Shown here: positions 21,913 to 33,309 of the stretch, in pieces
Layout of the letters: the number at the start of each line of letters is the position of its first letter
How positions within the stretch are numbered: position 1 is the stretch's first letter
NCBI GenBank assembly: GCA_037447605.1
Contig: CM074810.1
Location: 1,917,297 to 1,981,296 of the forward strand
Reading direction: 5' to 3'
Length of the DNA stretch: 64,000 bases
DNA from: Zygnema circumcarinatum
Taxonomy: Eukaryota > Streptophyta > Zygnematophyceae > Zygnematales > Zygnemataceae
The notes under the pieces: generated by a model
The model's input: only the letters and a program-made list of their open reading frames with translations
The model's database searches: none
What the model was told of the DNA's origin: nothing
Position numbers and translations under genes: made by a program

Positions 21913-22560
21913 TAATATATATATCATTTTTCATTTGATGTCATAAAAGCAGGACATTGCTATGATAATTGACAACGGTATTATTATGTTTTCGAGTTCC
22001 AATGTTTACCGGACGACTTTTAATATGAATCGGTCAACTCAAATTTGAACAATACAAACTAAATGTTCAACCTAAATATTCACATGTTTCGTTCATCAAA
22101 AGAACAGCCCAGACCGGCACACAGGACACCTGCAAACCTTCTAATTTACAAGCCACCAATTCCAAACAGGCCTCTCTAAAACCTGAAACCCAATCCCGTA
22201 ACTAGACAACCCTAAACCATAAAACACTGTGGGTCCACCCCAAGATCAACAAGCCTTCCTTGAGGAAGAGCCAGCGCTGAACCCCACAAAAAGGAACCCA
22301 AGTAAAATCATCCAAAAGCTAATTGTTCCGACAAGGAACGAGAGAGACGGATTTGAACTGACAACCAACCCTGCGTTCACACTGCAAATTTTTTCATCTG
22401 GCAATTTTCCAAGACACCTTCCGCAGTCATCCAAATCCTCCACTTCATTGGTGGACTGCGGTCTAGTTTCCAGCGAAGGGGCCTGCACAAGACGACGAGG
22501 GAATAAACTCACTGGGATTGAACTCACTGGTTTAATTACGAGGAGAAATTAAGAGCTCAA

Positions 22561-25500
22561 TCAGAAACTTGGAATTTGAGATTTGCTTTTTAAGACATTA
22601 TGGCCCACCTGAACAGAAGCAACTGCCTCGCAGTTGACAGCATTCTCCGCCTCCCCTTCACACTCCTTCACTTTTGCTGGCTCCGTACTCTCTACTCCCT
22701 TACTTAGCTCCCCCTTCTTCGCTTCCTCTCGCACTCTTCCCTCTCCCGCTCCCTCTCCCTCTCCCTCTCCCTCTCCCACTCCCTCTCCCATAGGGTCCTC
22801 TTTCTTCAACTCAGTCAATGCGTCCCAAAACCAAAAAAGCCCAACTTCCCCGTCATCCACCTTCTCCGCTTTTGTCAAGCCCTCCCTCTCAACTCCCTCA
22901 AGTTCTACACTTCCCATCCTTCTAACTCTCTCTAGTATTCCGTCACCCACCAAAACGACAGCTTTGTCCTCCTCCTCCCTCTCTCCTTCACCCGTCTTCC
23001 ACCACCACGACATATCCCATCCACCTCCACTCTCAGCAATTCCCTTCACATCATAGTCCTCTCCTTTTCTCACTACCTTTGTCTCTCCTACACAGGTATT
23101 CACCACTACTGCCTTCATCCACTCTACATCCCCGCCCAAGGCCTGTCCCTCCCACTCTCTCCCCTCCCACGACCCCTCTCCCCATGCTTCTCCCGCGCTT
23201 CTCCCTCTCCCGCCCTCACTGGCGTGGCCCCGCGCTCTCTGTCTCGCCTGCTGGCAGGGAGCGCCATCCACACTCTGCAAGACGCCCCTCACTGGAGCAA
23301 CCCTTTAGGCGTTACTAGAGTGTGGGGGTTTGAGGAAAGTGACAGGAAGAGGGGGGAGAAAGAAGGGGTTGGAAAGAGAATGAACAGGAGGGCAGAAGAA
23401 AGGTAGCGCTAAGAGCAAAATCAGATCAAGATTGGAAAGGAAAGGACAAAGGGGGCGAAGGAAGGAAGTGGGGGAGGGAAGGAGAGAGACAGAGAGCAGG
23501 AGTGAGATAGGAATAGAGCGAGGGCGAGAAAAAAAACGCCAATGCAGCACACAGCTAGGGAAGGGAGGAAGCAAAACAGCAGTAGAGAGGAAATGCGGAC
23601 AGAGAGCGAGAGAGCGAGAGAGAGCGAGTCAGAAAAGGAGAGAGAATCCACCCACTCATCAACCCTCCTCTCGTCCTCAATACACAGCGAGAGGAAACAT
23701 CAGCAGTCAGTGTTTACCTTAAGCTCGGTCTCCATGTCCTCCACGTTTCCCAAAAACTTTGCTTCGCTGGTCGAGCCTAAAATTTGATCTGTAAAACCTT
23801 CCCCAGGATTTTCGCACTCCCGCAGAAGCAGCACCTCTTTCTCTCTCTCTAAATGCGAAACTTTTGTTTCCAGCTCTGCGATTCGGGCAGCCGCTAAATT
23901 TCCAAACCGTTTCGATTTTTCTTCCAAGCTTATTCTCTCTATTTCCGCCTGCCTTAAGCTCACAGCCATTTCCTCCATCCTTAACTGCGCAATGTTCGCC
24001 TGCTCTTGGATGATTTTAAACCTCCACTCATCTTCTTTCTTCTCCCATATACCCCACTTTCCGTCCCCATTACTCTCAGCCAATTTCTCCTCAAATTCCT
24101 TAATGACAGTTTCCAATCTCGCCAATTTCTCCGAAATTTTTTTCATAGCTATCCCCTCGGCCTCCTTCCTCGTTTTTGCGATTTTTTCCTCACTCTCCCT
24201 CCTCTCCCTCTCTATCAAAGCTGCAAAGTTTTTTTCAAGCTTTTTTTCCACTTTTGTTTCCAGTTTTCCCTCCAACTCAGCCATAGCCTTCAGAAGATTT
24301 TCTTCTCCCCGCCTTTTTGACTCTAGTAGCTCCGCTTCCAGGGAGGTCATTTTTGCAAAATTCTCTGCCGCCTGCTGATCAACAGATTCTAACCTCCGCC
24401 TTAAATTTAAATTTGCCGCTTCGGCCGCAAAGTTCATCTCCCTCAACTTCCTTACTTCCTCGTCCAAAGTTGGGGTTTTTTTCTGTCGAGAACCACAGCA
24501 ACGAAAAGATGTCAGAGAGGGATAAGAAAAAATTAACATTTCTTTGCATACTTAAACATATCACTCCTACTGCTACTATCAATAAAAATGAACTTTCAAG
24601 ATTTCCCACAGCCTAAGAAAAAGATAGAGAGCCAAAAAGACTGTCTTTCTTGCTACCCTCTCCGTCACCTGTCTCTCCCTCTTCCCCACCCCCCCCCCCC
24701 CAATACACTCGCAAATGCTCACTTCCCAATTTAGCTCAGAAAACCCACCTTGGCCTTCTGCACTTGGCCAGCTGGCATCTCCCCATTCGCTGCTGCTGTG
24801 TGCCACACCCTATAAGAGCCTGCCACGTGGGTACTTTCTCCCTCCTCGCTGCCGTTTGCCTGCGCTCCGCCATCAGTGGACTCTTCAACCGGTGGATCCA
24901 AAGTCTCCACATTTGAACCACCAATCGGTTGAACTCTTGATCTCTCCCGAGGACTCGGAGAAATCGCCAAATCTTGAAATTCCGGAGAGGGAAATGGAAC
25001 AGCACCACTTTCTATGCGGAGAATCCGTTGCAGCATTATAAGAAGCTTCTTATCAGGAAACCTGCAAGTAAAATGAAGGGACTGCATTAGAATTTAGAAT
25101 TAGGCTTTCGAGGGCATGAATGTGCTTCAAAGAGTTTCAAAGCATAAAGCGAATTAGGGTTCCAGGAGTAGAAAAAACCTCTAAGTTTCTGTAGCTCCTA
25201 CACAACAGACGATGTCTAAAAAAAAAAAACGATTTAACTCACTTCTTGTTTGTTAGAATGCACTTGTGGAAAGACTTCCCGGAAACGCTCCATTGCTCAG
25301 CCTGTTCCACACAAGCAGCAAAACTAAGGAAAAGAACAATCAAGCAACGGTTGAGATTCTATCACCTGCAAAGGGAGAGCAAAATAGGGAGGAGAGAGGG
25401 AGGGAGAGAGCGGAGGTTGCCCAGTTAGCTAATTACCTCTCCCAAATAGTGGCTATCAAATCGTGGGGGCAGGTCGGGTTCGCCGCTCGCTTGCAAGAGC

Positions 25501-27167
25501 TGTAAAAAAATCAATAATGAAAAATCAGAAATATCATAAATAAGAAGGAATCCACAATCGCAAGGAACAAATTTAGGCCCCATTCTGATATTTTTTGGGC
25601 TTTAAGGGTTCGAATCGAGAGCTTTCTTCAGGACTAACGTTGTCAGCGATTGGAGGAACGGTTAGTATTTTAGAATTTTGACTTACCTTGCTATCTGCAT
25701 AAGCAGAGCAGAATCCGACGTATTTCGAATCTTGAGCCTTCAGAATGATAAGAACAGCATCGCTCGGAAACGAACTGAAAAAAAGAAGGAAGGGGGAAAA
25801 GAAATTTGTCAGGACAAATCATATTAGGATGGAGGATTCAACGACGACAAATTTTTAAATAAACAAATCGGTCTACCAAAGATTAGAACGCATAACTTCT
25901 CATCGCAAACAGAACAAAACGAAATCACAGAGCTTCAATGATCAATTGACAGAACAAAAAAGGGGTACGATCGAGTCTTTCTTGCCATAACATTTCCGCC
26001 TTCAGAACTATCGACGATTCTAGGCTTCCCAGTTTTCTCTGTTTCCCTTTTGTTATCCCCCTCCTGCTTCCTCCTCCTATTCTTTTCATTCCCTTTCTCT
26101 CCACCTCTCCACCTCTCCTCAGCCCTCTTCCCTCCCCTTCCTGCCTCCCCTTTCCTCCTCCCCTTCGTCCCCTAATATTAGCCTTCCATACCCTCTCCTC
26201 TCCTCCTGCACTCCTCTCCTCTCCTCTCCTCTCCTCTCCTCTCCTCTCCTCTCCTCTCCTCTCCTCTCCTCTCCTTGCTTCTCCTCTCCTCCACCCCCCC
26301 ATTCACTTCCCCGTCCTCCCGTCCTTCCCCCCTCCCTTAGCCCTACCCTCTCGCTTGCCTCGCTCATTCTCTCCCTTTCCTCCTTCCCCCACCTTCCCTT
26401 CCTCCCACACACCCATCCCAACATCGAACCACCCCCCCACCCCCCCCTCCCCCCCTCCCCCCCTCCCCCTCTCCTCGCCCTAGGCCCTACTCCGCCAATC
26501 ATCAAAGTTTACGGCCTGTTTCTCCCACTCCCCTCTCTCCTTCCTACCCACACAAACCCCCCTTTATGACCTGTCCCTCCACCCCTCACTCTTTCCCCCG
26601 CTCTCCGCCCCCTCCCCACCCCCTTATGGCCTGTCTCTCCCACAGCCATCTCCCTCCCTCTCCACCTCCCACCTGCCATGGAAAGCTCCCCTCTCTGCTG
26701 CGAGTGTCCAGCGCGAATTTTCGGCCCTCACGCGCAGCAGCCGCCCGCTCTCCGCCACCAACACCACGTTCTCTCCAAACTGCTTCCCGGCCCGCCCTCC
26801 GAGTGGTCACCATGGCTTCCATGTGCATACATTTGCCAGGCATGTGCATACATTTGCCATGCATGTGCATACATTTCGGCAAGTATGCATGAAAAAAGTA
26901 AGGTGTAGCCGCATAACATAAGCACATTTTGTGACAGATTCTGTAGATTCACGCATATGCACGAATCTGCATCTGAGAACAAGCAAGTGCAGGAAGAAAG
27001 ACTGCAAAGACCAGATTGGACAACGCATGTGATCATTCAAAAAAATAAACATTCATATAAACGATGAAGTAGTTATCCACCTGAAGATGCTCTGCGAGAG
27101 AGTTTGTGCGAGAAGCAGACGACATGCGCCTCGTCAGCTTTATGGATGAGGCATCTTGGGCAGACAT
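22561..27167 (-). CDS. Beta-trefoil-like plus coiled-coil protein (paralogue 2)
   Basis: Eight exons on the minus strand give a 731-residue protein: 27167-27081, 26779-26673, 25774-25687, 25499-25437, 25301-25243, 25061-24749, 24482-23718 and 23274-22561 (TGA). All phases agree. Residues about 30-150 match the plus-strand gene at 4346-7906 exon by exon: GENVVLVAESG versus GDMVVFVSSDG, SFPSDAVLIILKAQ versus FLSAAHSDAILTVMKD, LLQASG versus VLQASK, QWSVSGKSFHKCILTNKK versus KWLLSGDSLSNCELTNRK, FPDKK versus WGDKR. A longer Pro/Ser/Glu-rich linker (to about residue 239) leads to a coiled coil (about 240-494). The C-terminal exon, absent from paralogue 1, is Glu/Gly-rich with a WDMSWWWK motif and a GEGEGEG run. 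No known function. The weakest join is exon 2 to exon 3, where a further small in-frame exon cannot be excluded. Confidence 0.72.
26211..26275. repeat. (CTCCT)n pentanucleotide repeat in an intron
   Basis: About 13 CTCCT units in the intron between exons 2 and 3 of the minus-strand coiled-coil gene (AGGAG on the transcript). The whole 26040-26560 interval is CT/CCCC-rich. Confidence 0.95.
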
Positions 27168-28959
27168 TGCTGCTCTGACACGCCAAAAGTAATACCTAAG
27201 ATAGCCCCGCCTTCAATAAGATAAATTTGTGTTTTCCCTTGCTCAAGGTCCAGCAACCCTAACTTCAGAAGTTCTCCATTGTGTTTTTTCCAGCTGCAAA
27301 AAGTCTATTACTGGCTGCTCTCCTGTGCATAGGGCTTGCGTATCTGCCCACCAAATGAAAATTCCATATGCGTTCTGATGAAATGTCCAGTTACAGATGT
27401 CAGTCTATTGCTTAAGAAACTTATATTTTGCAGGAAACCTTCACCAGTTCGGTGGTCAGGGGCCGCCAGGAGGGAGCCCTTTCCTTCTCCCTCAAGACTC
27501 CTGACACAGTTGCAGACTTGCAGTTGCAGGCGTCCAAGCTACATACGATGATGTTTGCCCTGTGCGGCCCTACACACGATGATGTAACCCTTGCGTCCAA
27601 CAGGGCAGAACTGCAGAAGTGATGCAGCGGTCCGCACGATATGATGTAGCGCAAACAAAGGTGATGTAGCAAAAATGATGCGCCGCGTGAATCCCGCCGT
27701 AAAGACCGCTCCAACCTCCACGTGGAAGGTAACCGTTCACTTGAGAGACACGTGTACCATTCAAAACACGTCACGTGGCTTGTACTTTGTCCTGCATGGA
27801 GGGCTCAAAGGGCTTTTGGAGGTTTGGCCCTTTTGGGGCTCCGTACAAACAGCGGCAAGTTGGCCACGGCAAACTGGCCACAGAGTTAGCCATAATTTAG
27901 TTAGCCATTGGCCAGGCGACTACCCTTTCAAGTACTAGTCATTAGCCATGCGCTAGAAGTTTACCGTGCTTAGTTTTGGTTAACCATGACGGTTTTGGCC
28001 TTTTTTTGCCCTACAGTCAACAGTCCTCATATTTTCGCCATGGTTTTGGCAAATATGAGGCGAAAATATTGATTTTTGCAAATAGAAGGTTCGTGTTACC
28101 AATAGACGGGCGGTATTGTTAGAGTTCGTGTTAGAGTTCATGTTGGACCGTACGTATCGTACAGTACCATATCGTATCGTATCGTATCGTATCGGAACCA
28201 AAAGGGAGGAAAGACGAGCGAGCGCCTCTTACGGAGGCACGTGCGGGAAGATTCGGTGAGTTTTGCTCAAGCCCGTAATGGCTAGTACAGCAAGTACGGA
28301 AAGTACGGCTAGTACGGTTTTTAGGGTTTTTAGGGTTTGAGGGGTACGGATAGTACGAGTAGTACGGCTAACACAAAGTTACCGTACAAAAAGGTGGTTT
28401 CGGCAAAATCGGGGCGAAAATACAGGGTACAAAGGTGGAAAATATGAGGACTGCTGACTGTACTTGGCCCCTAGTGGCACATGGCAGGAGGTTCCGTACG
28501 ACACCATTCCCAGTGCGTGCATATACTTTCGTCCGTACAGTGCCAACCGTTGGACAGACAAAAAGCCATCCGTTCTACAAGATCTGGTTGAAGAACTCCT
28601 TTATTCCAAAGCACCCTCCCTGAATGAAGCAGCACTGGACCAGACAGACTCCTTGTAATAAGCTTTCCAAAATATACACACCTTAATCCCAACATGGATG
28701 GAATTAAGACCCAAGCCAACTATCAACTTTCCAGCTATTTTCTCCCTCTTCTATTAAGACGACGAAGAAGAAAAAGGAAAAGCAAAAACTTTTTTGTGTG
28801 ACTCACACCTATCCTTCCTACTCCATGCCGAAACTAATTCCAACAAAGGACCCTCTACTAACTAGCTTCATTTCCACTTCCAAGCTTACAAACCCTCCCC
28901 GTTCTTTTGTGTTTTATTATGCTTCTCTCTTGCCTTTTCTACAATCCCTAAAGCACATA
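27168..28959. other. Intergenic region with an inverted-repeat element
   Basis: This lies between the start of the second coiled-coil gene and the end of the two-RRM gene, both on the minus strand. It contains CACGTG sites near 27720-27775, a roughly 450-bp inverted-repeat element (28012-28462), GTACGG and ATCGT word clusters (28145-28375), and AT-rich sequence 28600-28959 that is probably the RRM gene's 3' flank. No gene is supported. Confidence 0.55.
28012..28462. mobile_element. MITE-like element with ~28-bp terminal inverted repeats
   Basis: The left end begins TACAGTCAACAGTCCTCATA followed by TTTTCGCC. The right end, read on the minus strand, begins TACAGTCAGCAGTCCTCATA followed by TTTTCCACC, so the ends match at about 25 of 28 positions. 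The interior has (ATCGT)n and (AGTACGG)n runs and no coding capacity. I do not see a clear target-site duplication, so the exact ends are tentative. Confidence 0.6.
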
Positions 28960-31458
28960 TCAATACGGCCGATACCTAACGACTGCCCGCAGGTCTCTCC
29001 CTCTCATGGGCCCAAAATCCCCTTGTCCTGAAGCCATTGGTGAGTCCGAGGGAGAGGTGACGTGATAGAGTTGCTTCCCTCCGTGCCCTAATACTCCACC
29101 CCCCATTGGAGAGGGAGGAATCCCATACTCTCCTTGTCTTGAGTCTTCCGGCCGAGGCTGCGCTACTTTAATCTCTCCAATATCTCTCCCTGCAATTGTT
29201 CGAGGGCTTCTCGCAGCAGCAGCTTCAGCTGCATAAGGATTACTAAAGCGAACATAGCAGAAACCACGCCTCTTTCCGCTGGATTTATCTTTTGGAAAGT
29301 AGACATCCTCGACAGGGCCATACCTGAACACACACTCACTTCCTCACATTACGAATCTAGAAAATCGTCGGGGTTTAGCTTCAGGATTCGTTTAAAAAAA
29401 AGTACGTTTACTAAGCATTTCCTAAGAAAAACTATGAAAAACTTTCAATTTTGACAAACCCTATTCTTCGTAGTTGTGAATGAGGAAAGAGAAGGGAAAA
29501 AGGGCAAGTAGAGGGAGTGGGGTTCCTTTTACGGCTCTTCAGGGAGAACCGACGTACAGTACTGTTGACTGTTCCGTTAGCCTACACAGTCCCATGCTGC
29601 CAGCAGTCATTGTCAAGGGCATTCAACGTAAGACTGTGGGGCGGTGCTAACTTACTTTTCAAAGTGGCCTCTCAAATCGTGGTCTGTCAGATCATCCGGT
29701 ACCCCCCCTACAAAAATTCGGTGTCCAAAATCTTCCTTCGGTCTCCCACCGCCCATTCCCACTCCCATTCCCCCTCCCATCCCACCCCCTCCTTCGACTC
29801 CAACTGTCCCCATTCCAAAGTCCCTGCCATAAGGTGGCGGCTGCTGTTCCATGGTTCTGTAATCCGTCAACACTCCCCCAACAGGCAGTGCTGCAACTTG
29901 TGACGCATAGAAAAATGCCTCTGCAGGCCTCAGTGGGGGCTGTACCGGTCGAAAGAGCCCTCCAGCAGGGGTAAATGGAGAAGGGAGAGGAGTAATGACA
30001 GGAGGAAGAGGAGGAGGACGAGGCGAAGGAGGCCCTCCCCCTCCGTTTAGATGGTATGTTGCGGGAGGAGGGCGATATGGAGAAGTTCCTATTACTCCTG
30101 CTGCTCTCCGCCCCGGCTTCTCAGCAAACCCCGAGGCCGCATCGGAAGGCCGGGGCTCAGCGCGGCCCACTGGGATGTGCCGCCCGGCAATCTCTTGGGT
30201 GGGGTCGGAAGTCTGTCAAGCAGAGATGCAGGACGGTAGGCAAGGAGAGGCAGTAAGTCGCGCAGGAGGGTTCCAGGGAAAGAGAACGGAGTGGCGGAGA
30301 GGGATAAGAGGGAGGAGGGAAAAATGGGAGAGAGAGAGAGGGGGGGGGGAGGGAAGGGAGAAGGTGGAGCAAAAGGGAGCGTATGAAGGTGGAGAGGGAA
30401 GGAACGGAAGAGGGAGGAGAGGGAGAGGGAGAGAAAGGGAAATGAAGGGTGAGGAAGAGGAAGGGGGGATAAAGGGAATCAGAGATAAAGGAAAAGGGGG
30501 AAAACAGAATTTTTGAATGCGTCTGTTCTCTGTTGTCAATTTTGTTCGGTTGTATGACTGGCAGTGAGAGGAGAGTTGCGCCTACGGCAAAGAGAAGCCT
30601 TTCTATGACCTAACCAGGTAGCAGTGGCAGTGGCAGTCTCAGTAAAAACGGATTTCGTGAACAGATTTGCGCGAAGCTATCGGCGAAAGCTGGTAGGCAC
30701 TCATCTGCGCGATGGGAGGACCGAAATCAACACCCAGGTTCATGTAATAAAGGAAGAAACCCACGACGCAAACCCCGGCCTAAAGCTTAAATGTAAGCTC
30801 ACAAGCTCGTATTTTCTGGATTCTCACTTTATCTCTCCTCTCCCAATCCTTCCACTGCTCTCCTTTTCCGCTGTTCCCTTTCTCTATCTCCACACTCTCG
30901 CCCTCCGCTCCGCCTTCCATTTTTCCTCGTCTCTCGCGTGCTCTCTCTCTCACTTCTCTTACGCCCATCCCCCTCTCTTCCATCAAAGCACACTCTCACC
31001 TTTCTATCCTCCCCCCCTCCCTCCTCGTTCCCCCCCCCCCCCCCCCACAAAACCTCCTCTTTCTATTCCCCCCAACCCCCCTCCTCTTTCTATCCTCTCC
31101 CGCTCCCCCTCCCTCCTCTGTTTACCCCCCCCGTCCCCCCCTTTCCTCCTTTCTCTAACCCCCCCTCCCCCCGGCCCCCCTTCGACCTATTTCTACGCCC
31201 CCCCCTCCCCCTCTCTCGCGTCTCCTCTCCTCCCCCCCAAACTTTCTGCCGTTCTGCAGCACTCACAGCGCGCGCGACGGCCTCCTCGCTGTCGAGCGAG
31301 ACGTAGGCGAAGCCCCGTGGCTGCCGCGTGGCTTGGTCCCGAGGGATGTACACGTCCAGCACGCGCCCGCTCGCTGCAAAGTGCGCCCGCAGGGCCGCAT
31401 CGCCCACGGCGCCCGTCACGCCGCTCTTCACGAATACGCGGTGCCGCCGATTCGACAT
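28960..31458 (-). CDS. RNA-binding protein with two RRM domains
   Basis: Three exons on the minus strand give 370 residues: 31458-31267, 30212-29656 and 29323-28960 (TGA). RRM1 is at the N terminus with RNP2 VFVKSG (residues 8-13) and RNP1 RGFAYVSL (48-55). A Pro/Gly-rich linker (about residues 90-225, with PPSPRPPPLPP and MGGGMGVGMGGG) separates it from RRM2, with RNP2 IFVGGV (230-235) and RNP1 RRGFCYVRF (268-276). The layout is that of hnRNP A/B- or Musashi-like proteins that bind single-stranded RNA in splicing, transport or stability; targets are not inferable. Intron 1 (about 1.05 kb) splits RRM1 after the EEAVARA helix. The 5' flank (31460-31640) is full of TTAGGGTTA-type words, close to the telo-box motif of plant promoters. 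Confidence 0.9.
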
Positions 31459-32297
31459 CGCCCCCGGATTAGGGTTAAGGTTAGGGCAAGGGCTATGGTC
31501 AAGTTAGGGTAAGAGATGGAGTTCAGTTCAGGGTAAGACAGAGTCGGATAGAGATAGGGGAGGTCAGAGATAGAGAGAGGTTAGGGTTGGATTTAGGGCT
31601 TGAGTTTGGGCTGGTTAGGGTTAGAGTTAGGGTTGGGGCTAGGGAGAGGAAGAGGGAGGGAGAGGGAGGAGGGGCCTTCATCGATAGCAGCCATCCGTTG
31701 GAAAGGAAGGCCCCTTGGTCAACACGTGGCGGGTCGTGACTCGTCCTACTGCATATTAGGGCCAGCCGGGCAATCTTGAAAGATCGCAGCGTCTCGCCTG
31801 GGAGATGTCGCGAAATAAATCCACTTCATTCTGCTGTCGAATTTTAGAACGCGAAAACATGTACTAGTTTCGATCTGTAGTTTTCCGGAATTCCCTGCTT
31901 CCCTTTCCCTTTGGGCACTTTGCAAACTGTGGCAGAAAGTTTGCAAACCTTCGAAACCAAGTTTTTCAACTCGCTACAAAAACTGCTGAACTCGCAACCG
32001 TCCGCAAGTGCGATCCGGTTGAAAGCACGAAGAGCGCCACGTGGCGAAGCAAGCGCCAACGAAAAATAGGCACGTGGCGTCCACGTGGTACGTCGTACTT
32101 GAGGAAACGCTGCAAAATGTTTGGACTGCCCGAGACATATTACTGTGCCCTCAATTTACTCTGGAAAAGGATTTGGTATTTAGCTTTTTGTCTTTGTTCC
32201 TAGGTCTGTGAGCGGTCGGCTCCTCGTGGTTCTCCATGTTGTTGGTGTTGTTGTTGTTGTGTATGTATCATTCACGGCATCCAACCTTTTTCGACTT

Positions 32298-32450
32298 GGC
32301 ATTGATCTCACGATGGTGAGACCATCAAATGGTACGAAAAAAACAAAAAAATAAAAAATAAAAACAAAAACAACAACGATAACAACAACAACAGCAACAA
32401 CAACAATAACAACAACAACAGCATTGGGAAACATGGGGAACCGCCCACAA
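32298..32450. mobile_element. SINE-like dispersed repeat, copy 1 (interrupted)
   Basis: It shares GGCATTGATCTCACGATGG and CCATCAAATG with copies at 45079-45164 and 60850-60932. Its middle is replaced by an A-rich and (AACAAC)n stretch (32336-32420), after which CATGGGGAACC resumes the shared sequence. Confidence 0.5.
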
Positions 32451-32584
32451 ATGTCCTTACGCTGGGAAAGGTGTGCGCGTAATGAATATATGTACGAATA
32501 TGTACCTGTTGTACGGTACAATTTCGTATCGTATGTTGCAATTTGCTCCGGCGGAATACTTTACTGCAGTGTGGAAATTGGAAA

Positions 32585-32865
32585 TAGGGGGAGTCAGACC
32601 TTGACCAGCGCCAAACCAATTCCGCGAGCCCGTCGGGCCAATTCCGCATTGTACGGCAGGCCTTTTTCGCCAAAAGTGGACGTTCGACAGGCTCGGGCGC
32701 CGAGCCTGTATCTCATTTTTGTAACCTATTTCGAGGTACGGACGGGACAGACAGGTTCGGGGGGAGCCGCGGTTTCCGACCCGAATTCTGCAATCGAAAT
32801 CAATACCTTTCCGCCGGCGGAATCTTTCAATTCCGCGAGCGATGGTCAAGGTCTGACTCCCCCTA
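32585..32865. mobile_element. 281-bp MITE, tandem copy 1
   Basis: Terminal inverted repeats of about 23 bp: it begins TAGGGGGAGTCAGACCTTGA and ends with the complement TCAAGGTCTGACTCCCCCTA. It is followed after one base by a second copy of the same length and orientation. The two differ at only about seven or eight positions. There is no coding capacity of its own; open frames on both strands are read-through of the pair. Confidence 0.88.
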
Positions 32866-32866
32866 A

Positions 32867-33147
32867 TAGGGGGAGTCAGACCTTGACCAGCGCCAAACCA
32901 AATCCGCGAGCCCGTCGGGCCAATTCCGCGTTGTACGGCAGGCCTTTTTCGCCAAAAGTGGACGTTCGACAGGCTCGGGCGCCGAGCCTGTATCTCATTT
33001 TTGTAACCTATTTCGAGGTACGGACGGGACAGACAAGTTCGGGGGGAGCCTCGGTTTCCGACCCGAATTCTGCAATCGAAATCAATACCTTTCCGCCAGC
33101 GGAATCTTTCAATTTCGCGGGCGATGGTCAAGGTCTGACTCCCCCTA
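32867..33147. mobile_element. 281-bp MITE, tandem copy 2
   Basis: Same ends, length and direction as the copy at 32585-32865, separated by a single A. Differences include ATTCCGCGAG/AATCCGCGAG, GACAGGTTCG/GACAAGTTCG and GCCGCGG/GCCTCGG. Ends in TA are compatible with a Tc1/mariner-like (Stowaway-type) TA target, but the superfamily is not certain. Confidence 0.88.
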
Positions 33148-33243
33148 ATGTATGAAACGTGAAAATATATGAAAGTTGAAAAACAAAATATGAAACCATG
33201 GCTGAGGGAGGAAATGGCGTTGCATGCAGGCAGAGGATGAGGT

Positions 33244-33250
<7 letters not shown>

Positions 33251-33309
<59 letters not shown>
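33251..33309. repeat. (GA)n microsatellite
   Basis: Nearly pure AG dinucleotides with one AAAG interruption, in the 5' flank of CSN1. Confidence 0.95.

Larger units (their letters stand above)
19690..22560. other. Intergenic region with repeats and a foldback element
   Basis: Both flanking genes are on the minus strand, so this holds the promoter of the Mpv17-like gene and the 3' flank of the second coiled-coil gene. Contents in order: CT-rich 5' flank (19690-19880), four TTTCG units (19879-19897), a GCGAC-word cluster (19936-20120), CACGTG sites near 20230-20460, a 29-30-bp tandem repeat (20559-20705), a foldback element (20975-21912) and plain AT-rich sequence to 22560. No gene is supported. 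Confidence 0.6.

Noticed and set aside
25600..25625. GGGTTCGAATC word resembling a tRNA T-arm
   Set aside because: No acceptor stem, D-arm or anticodon arm can be placed around it, and it lies in an intron of the coiled-coil gene.
25925..26060. Possible additional exon in the second coiled-coil gene (reading SSIVLKAEMLWQERLD)
   Set aside because: No donor in the needed phase, and the neighbouring exons join directly in frame.
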